64,000 nucleotides of DNA from Sedimentisphaera sp050251615 (GTDB taxonomy: Bacteria > Planctomycetota > Phycisphaerae > Sedimentisphaerales > Sedimentisphaeraceae): NCBI GenBank assembly GCA_050251615.1, contig JBFWMM010000001.1, positions 1 through 64,000 of the forward strand, given 5' to 3'. The position numbers and the translations under genes are program-made. Shown one piece after another: positions 61,409 to 64,000 of the stretch. Numbering within the stretch: the first letter of the stretch is position 1; the number at the start of each line of letters is the position of its first letter. The notes beneath the pieces are model-generated. The model did no database searches and was not told where the DNA came from. It was given only the letters and a program-made list of their open reading frames with translations.

Positions 61409-62673
61409 GCCTGCTTCTAAAAAACGTAACACACAACGCCACCCGCACAGACATCCTGATAGAGGATGGCAAGTTCAAATCTCTCTCCGCAGGCGCTGAT
61501 TGCTCAGCCGAGGCGTCTCTCGACTGCACTGGCAAGGCAATCCTGCCGGGTTTCTACAACGCGCATACGCATGCATCAATGAGCCTGTTGCGCGGATACG
61601 CAGACGACCTCGAGCTGTTTGAATGGCTCAGCAAGCACATATGGCCCGTTGAGGCGAAGCTCACTGAAGAAGACATCAGAGCGGGCGCACGCCTTGCGAT
61701 GTTTGAAATGATAAAAACGGGCACGGTATTCTTCGCCGATATGTACTGGCGGTTTCGTGCTGTGATAGAGGAGGCCTCCGCGATGGGGCTCCGGTGCTGT
61801 GTCGGGCCGCTTCTTCTCGACGCGTTTGACAGCTCGCTCACCGAGCGGCAAATCGACGACTGCGAAGAGTTCATTTCTATGCTCGCCGGCCTCTCACCCC
61901 TGATAACGCCGGCGCTTATGCCGCACTCTGTTTATGGTGTGCGCCGCAAGACGCTTGAATACGTTGCGGAGAAATCGGCCAAGCACGATTTGATTGTACA
62001 TATTCACCTCAGCGAGACACAAAAGGAGGTCTCTGATTGCCTCGCACAGACGGGCCTGAGACCGGCTGAGTATCTCGACAGCCTCGGCCTGCTCACCCCG
62101 CATACGGTCGTTGCCCATGCGATACACATCTCGCCCGCCGAGGCCGAGCTGCTTATCGAGCGGGGCGTTCGGATAGCACATATACCCGTATCAAACATGA
62201 AGCTTTGCAGCGGATTCTTCCCCTCGAAGCTCTTTGAGCATCATCAGAGCCTGCTCACCCTCGGCACAGATGGCTGTTCATCCAACAACAACCTCTGCAT
62301 GACGGAGGAAATGAAGTTTGCCGCGCTACTTGCAAAGCACGGCCACAACCACGCCGCATTCTTCGGCGCCCAAGATGTGTTTCAAATGGCAACGGCCAAC
62401 GCCGCCGCTGCTTACCGCCTGCCCGCCGGCAAAATTGAAGAGGGCTCTCTCGCCGACTGTATCCTTGTGGATCTGGACAATCCGATGCTTGTGCCCGGGT
62501 ACGACATCATCTCTGATATGGTTTACAGCGCAGACTCCTCCTGCATCGATACCGTAATTTGTGCAGGCAGGATTCTTATGCAGGGGGGTGTTGTGCCTGG
62601 CGCCCATGAAATCATCGCAGAGGCGAGGGAAGCTAAAAGGCGCATTTTGAGCTATCGGCAGGGAAATGAATAG
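61405..62673 (+). CDS. Amidohydrolase: 5-methylthioadenosine / S-adenosylhomocysteine deaminase
   Basis: A 422-residue metal-dependent deaminase of the MtaD/TrzA group. Metal ligands are in FYNAHTHASMSLLRGYADD, LIVHIHLSETQKE, VVAHAIHISPAEAELL and LLTLGTDGCSSNNNL; the acid/base Glu is in the HLSET motif. Members deaminate MTA, SAH or adenosine, giving S-inosylhomocysteine in the case of SAH. Its start overlaps the SAHH-like gene, so both act in one pathway. Confidence 0.87.
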   Translation: MSLLLKNVTHNATRTDILIEDGKFKSLSAGADCSAEASLDCTGKAILPGFYNAHTHASMSLLRGYADDLELFEWLSKHIWPVEAKLTEEDIRAGARLAMFEMIKTGTVFFADMYWRFRAVIEEASAMGLRCCVGPLLLDAFDSSLTERQIDDCEEFISMLAGLSPLITPALMPHSVYGVRRKTLEYVAEKSAKHDLIVHIHLSETQKEVSDCLAQTGLRPAEYLDSLGLLTPHTVVAHAIHISPAEAELLIERGVRIAHIPVSNMKLCSGFFPSKLFEHHQSLLTLGTDGCSSNNNLCMTEEMKFAALLAKHGHNHAAFFGAQDVFQMATANAAAAYRLPAGKIEEGSLADCILVDLDNPMLVPGYDIISDMVYSADSSCIDTVICAGRILMQGGVVPGAHEIIAEAREAKRRILSYRQGNE

Positions 62674-62764
62674 GCCCCGTGCGCAAGCAGGGGTAATGCG
62701 AGCGTCTCTCAGGTTGGTCGTAATGTGGCGGTCTCTATTGGCCACACCCCTCTCACACTGGGGT

Positions 62765-62794
62765 GCTATGCCGCATGGAGCTATGCCGCATGGG
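62765..62794. repeat. Two tandem copies of a 15-base unit
   Basis: GCTATGCCGCATGGA is repeated once directly (one base changed at the end), in the otherwise featureless 219-bp gap between the deaminase and dehydrogenase genes. Confidence 0.7.
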
Positions 62795-62892
62795 CGGAGC
62801 ATTGAAAATCTCACATTTATCTATGATTTTACGAACTCGGACTTTTTCTGTCTCGTATATATGATGATGTAAGCAAAGAAAGGTTGCATAAT

Positions 62893-63897
62893 ATGAAAGC
62901 AGCAGTATTCAGCAATAAACCATACACTGAAGACCACTTCACCGCGGCCAACGAGAAGTACGGCCATGAGCTGGTATTCTTCAAGGAACGGCTCACGCCC
63001 GAGACGGCCCATCTTGCCGCCGGCGCCGATGCGGTATGCGTGTTCGTAAATGACGACCTTTCCGCCGGCACGATTACAAAGCTCGACGAAATGGGCGTAC
63101 GTTTGATAGCGCTTCGCTGCGCGGGCTATAACAACGTTGACCTGTGCGAAGCGCGGCGCCGCAAGATTCGTGTTGCGCGTGTGCCGGCGTACTCGCCTTA
63201 TGCCGTTGCCGAGCATACAATCGCCATAATGCTCAGCCTCAACCGCCATCTCTCCAGAGCGAGAGAGCGCGTGCGAGAGGGTAATTTCGAGCTCAACGGG
63301 CTGCTCGGTTTCGATATGCACGGCCGGAAGGTTGGCGTTGTGGGCACGGGCAAAATAGGCGAGCTTGTTCTCGGCATACTCAAAGGCTTCGGCTGCGAAC
63401 TTTACGCTTTTGACCTGCACGAAAACCCAAAGTGTGTGGAGATGGGGGTGAAGTATGTCCCGCTGGATGAGCTACTGAGCAGCTGCAAAATCATCAGCCT
63501 GCACTGCCCGCTTACTAAGAGTACGCACTACATAATAGATGAAGAAGCCATTGCGAAGATGCGCGACAATGTGATGCTGGTGAACACAAGCCGCGGCGCG
63601 CTCATTGATACAAAGGCAGCCATCGAAGGGCTCAAGAGCGGAAAAATCGGTTACCTCGGCCTCGATGTTTACGAGGAAGAGGAGGCGCTCTTCTTTGAAG
63701 ACCTATCCGACAAGGTACTCACCGACGACACTTTCGCACGCCTGCTGATGTTCTCGAACGTTCTGGTTACGGGGCATCAGGCCTTCTTCACGAAGGATGC
63801 TCTTGAACAGATCGCCGGCACAACCCTCGCCAACATTACGGCAGTGGGGCGCGGGGAGAAGTGTGCTAATGAAATTTGCCCGGACTGTGCGCTTTAA
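62893..63897 (+). CDS. D-2-hydroxyacid dehydrogenase (D-lactate dehydrogenase-like)
   Basis: 334 residues from the ATG at 62893, with AAAGAAAGG upstream. The NAD-binding motif is VGVVGTGKIGELVLGIL. Catalytic Arg is in ISLHCPLTK...VNTSRGALIDT, Glu in GLDVYEEEEALFFEDLSD and His in VLVTGHQAFFTKDAL, the pattern of fermentative D-lactate dehydrogenases (LdhA type). It reduces pyruvate to D-lactate with NADH. It stands alone between repeats. Confidence 0.9.
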   Translation: MKAAVFSNKPYTEDHFTAANEKYGHELVFFKERLTPETAHLAAGADAVCVFVNDDLSAGTITKLDEMGVRLIALRCAGYNNVDLCEARRRKIRVARVPAYSPYAVAEHTIAIMLSLNRHLSRARERVREGNFELNGLLGFDMHGRKVGVVGTGKIGELVLGILKGFGCELYAFDLHENPKCVEMGVKYVPLDELLSSCKIISLHCPLTKSTHYIIDEEAIAKMRDNVMLVNTSRGALIDTKAAIEGLKSGKIGYLGLDVYEEEEALFFEDLSDKVLTDDTFARLLMFSNVLVTGHQAFFTKDALEQIAGTTLANITAVGRGEKCANEICPDCAL

Positions 63898-63900
63898 GCG

Positions 63901-63935
63901 GTTTTAAGTTTTAAGTTTTAAGTTTTAAGTTTTAA
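63901..63935. repeat. Heptanucleotide tandem repeat (GTTTTAA x 5)
   Basis: Five perfect copies of GTTTTAA begin three bases after the dehydrogenase stop codon. Same unit length and position relative to a stop as the array at 41420-41475. Confidence 0.92.
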
Positions 63936-63960
63936 GTTGAGCACGAGTTCGGATTGAGTA

Positions 63961-63995
63961 AAAAAAACACCCGCGCCTGAGAGGGAGCGGGTGTT
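63961..63995 (-). terminator. Intrinsic terminator of a minus-strand gene beyond the right edge
   Basis: AACACCCGC (63966-63974) and GCGGGTGTT (63987-63995) form a 9-bp stem. On the minus strand it is followed directly by a run of T, so it serves a convergent gene outside the window. Confidence 0.8.
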
Positions 63996-64000
63996 GAATT

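Overview
The window looks like a chromosomal contig from an anaerobic, polysaccharide-degrading member of the Planctomycetota, most like class Phycisphaerae (inference). The clues are: secreted glycan-active enzymes with exported or lipoprotein N-termini; two exported proteins ending in dockerin-like DxDGxxDxxDL repeats; a GLUG-repeat giant protein; an LptD-type outer-membrane protein and a cluster of outer-membrane lipoproteins (so a diderm envelope); a ferredoxin-dependent 2-oxoacid oxidoreductase; and degenerate intergenic repeats of the CGCGAAG / CACGGAG type. No rRNA or tRNA gene was seen. A run of exactly 100 N (37365-37464) marks a scaffold gap.

Layout. 1-7900: a complete type I-C CRISPR-Cas operon on the minus strand (cas3, cas5c, cas8c, cas7, cas4, cas1, cas2). 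An internal start inside cas8c, with its own ribosome binding site, should give the small subunit Cas11c. The CRISPR array itself is not visible and probably lies left of position 1. 8242-12000: a secreted PL11 rhamnogalacturonan lyase with a dockerin-like tail, and a CPBP membrane protease. 12174-20057: information-processing and metabolic genes on the plus strand: def-fmt-rsmB in overlapping frames, dnaA with DnaA-box-like sites upstream, a CAT-fold acyltransferase, a DUF1015 protein and a class V aminotransferase. 20061-35602 (minus strand): a six-hairpin glycosidase, a pentapeptide-repeat potassium channel, an orphan fumarase beta subunit, hflK-hflC, a 2076-residue GLUG/PASTA/dockerin-like protein, a GH2 enzyme and a small membrane protein.

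35826-44486 (plus strand): a COG3014 / lipoprotein / LpoB / CsgG-like envelope cluster interrupted by the gap, then cmoB and a second GH2 lipoprotein. 44514-52172 (minus strand): a MauE-thioredoxin fusion overlapping larC, then a long run read from the right as ferredoxin, 2-oxoacid oxidoreductase alpha, beta-gamma fusion, coaD, a 6-pyruvoyl-tetrahydropterin-synthase relative, mcsA and mcsB. 53036-63897 (plus strand): GH92 mannosidase, LptD-like protein, phosphomanno/glucomutase, an S-adenosylhomocysteine-hydrolase-like protein overlapping an SAH/MTA deaminase, and a D-2-hydroxyacid dehydrogenase.

The most notable points are: an McsB homologue that has lost the guanido-kinase catalytic Cys and several ATP-binding Arg residues, next to an McsA that has lost one zinc Cys; a likely small RNA at 52527-52647; the five-module GLUG/PASTA architecture; a deaminase plus SAHH-like pair suggesting an S-inosylhomocysteine route; the internal cas11c; and several structured or repetitive intergenic elements.
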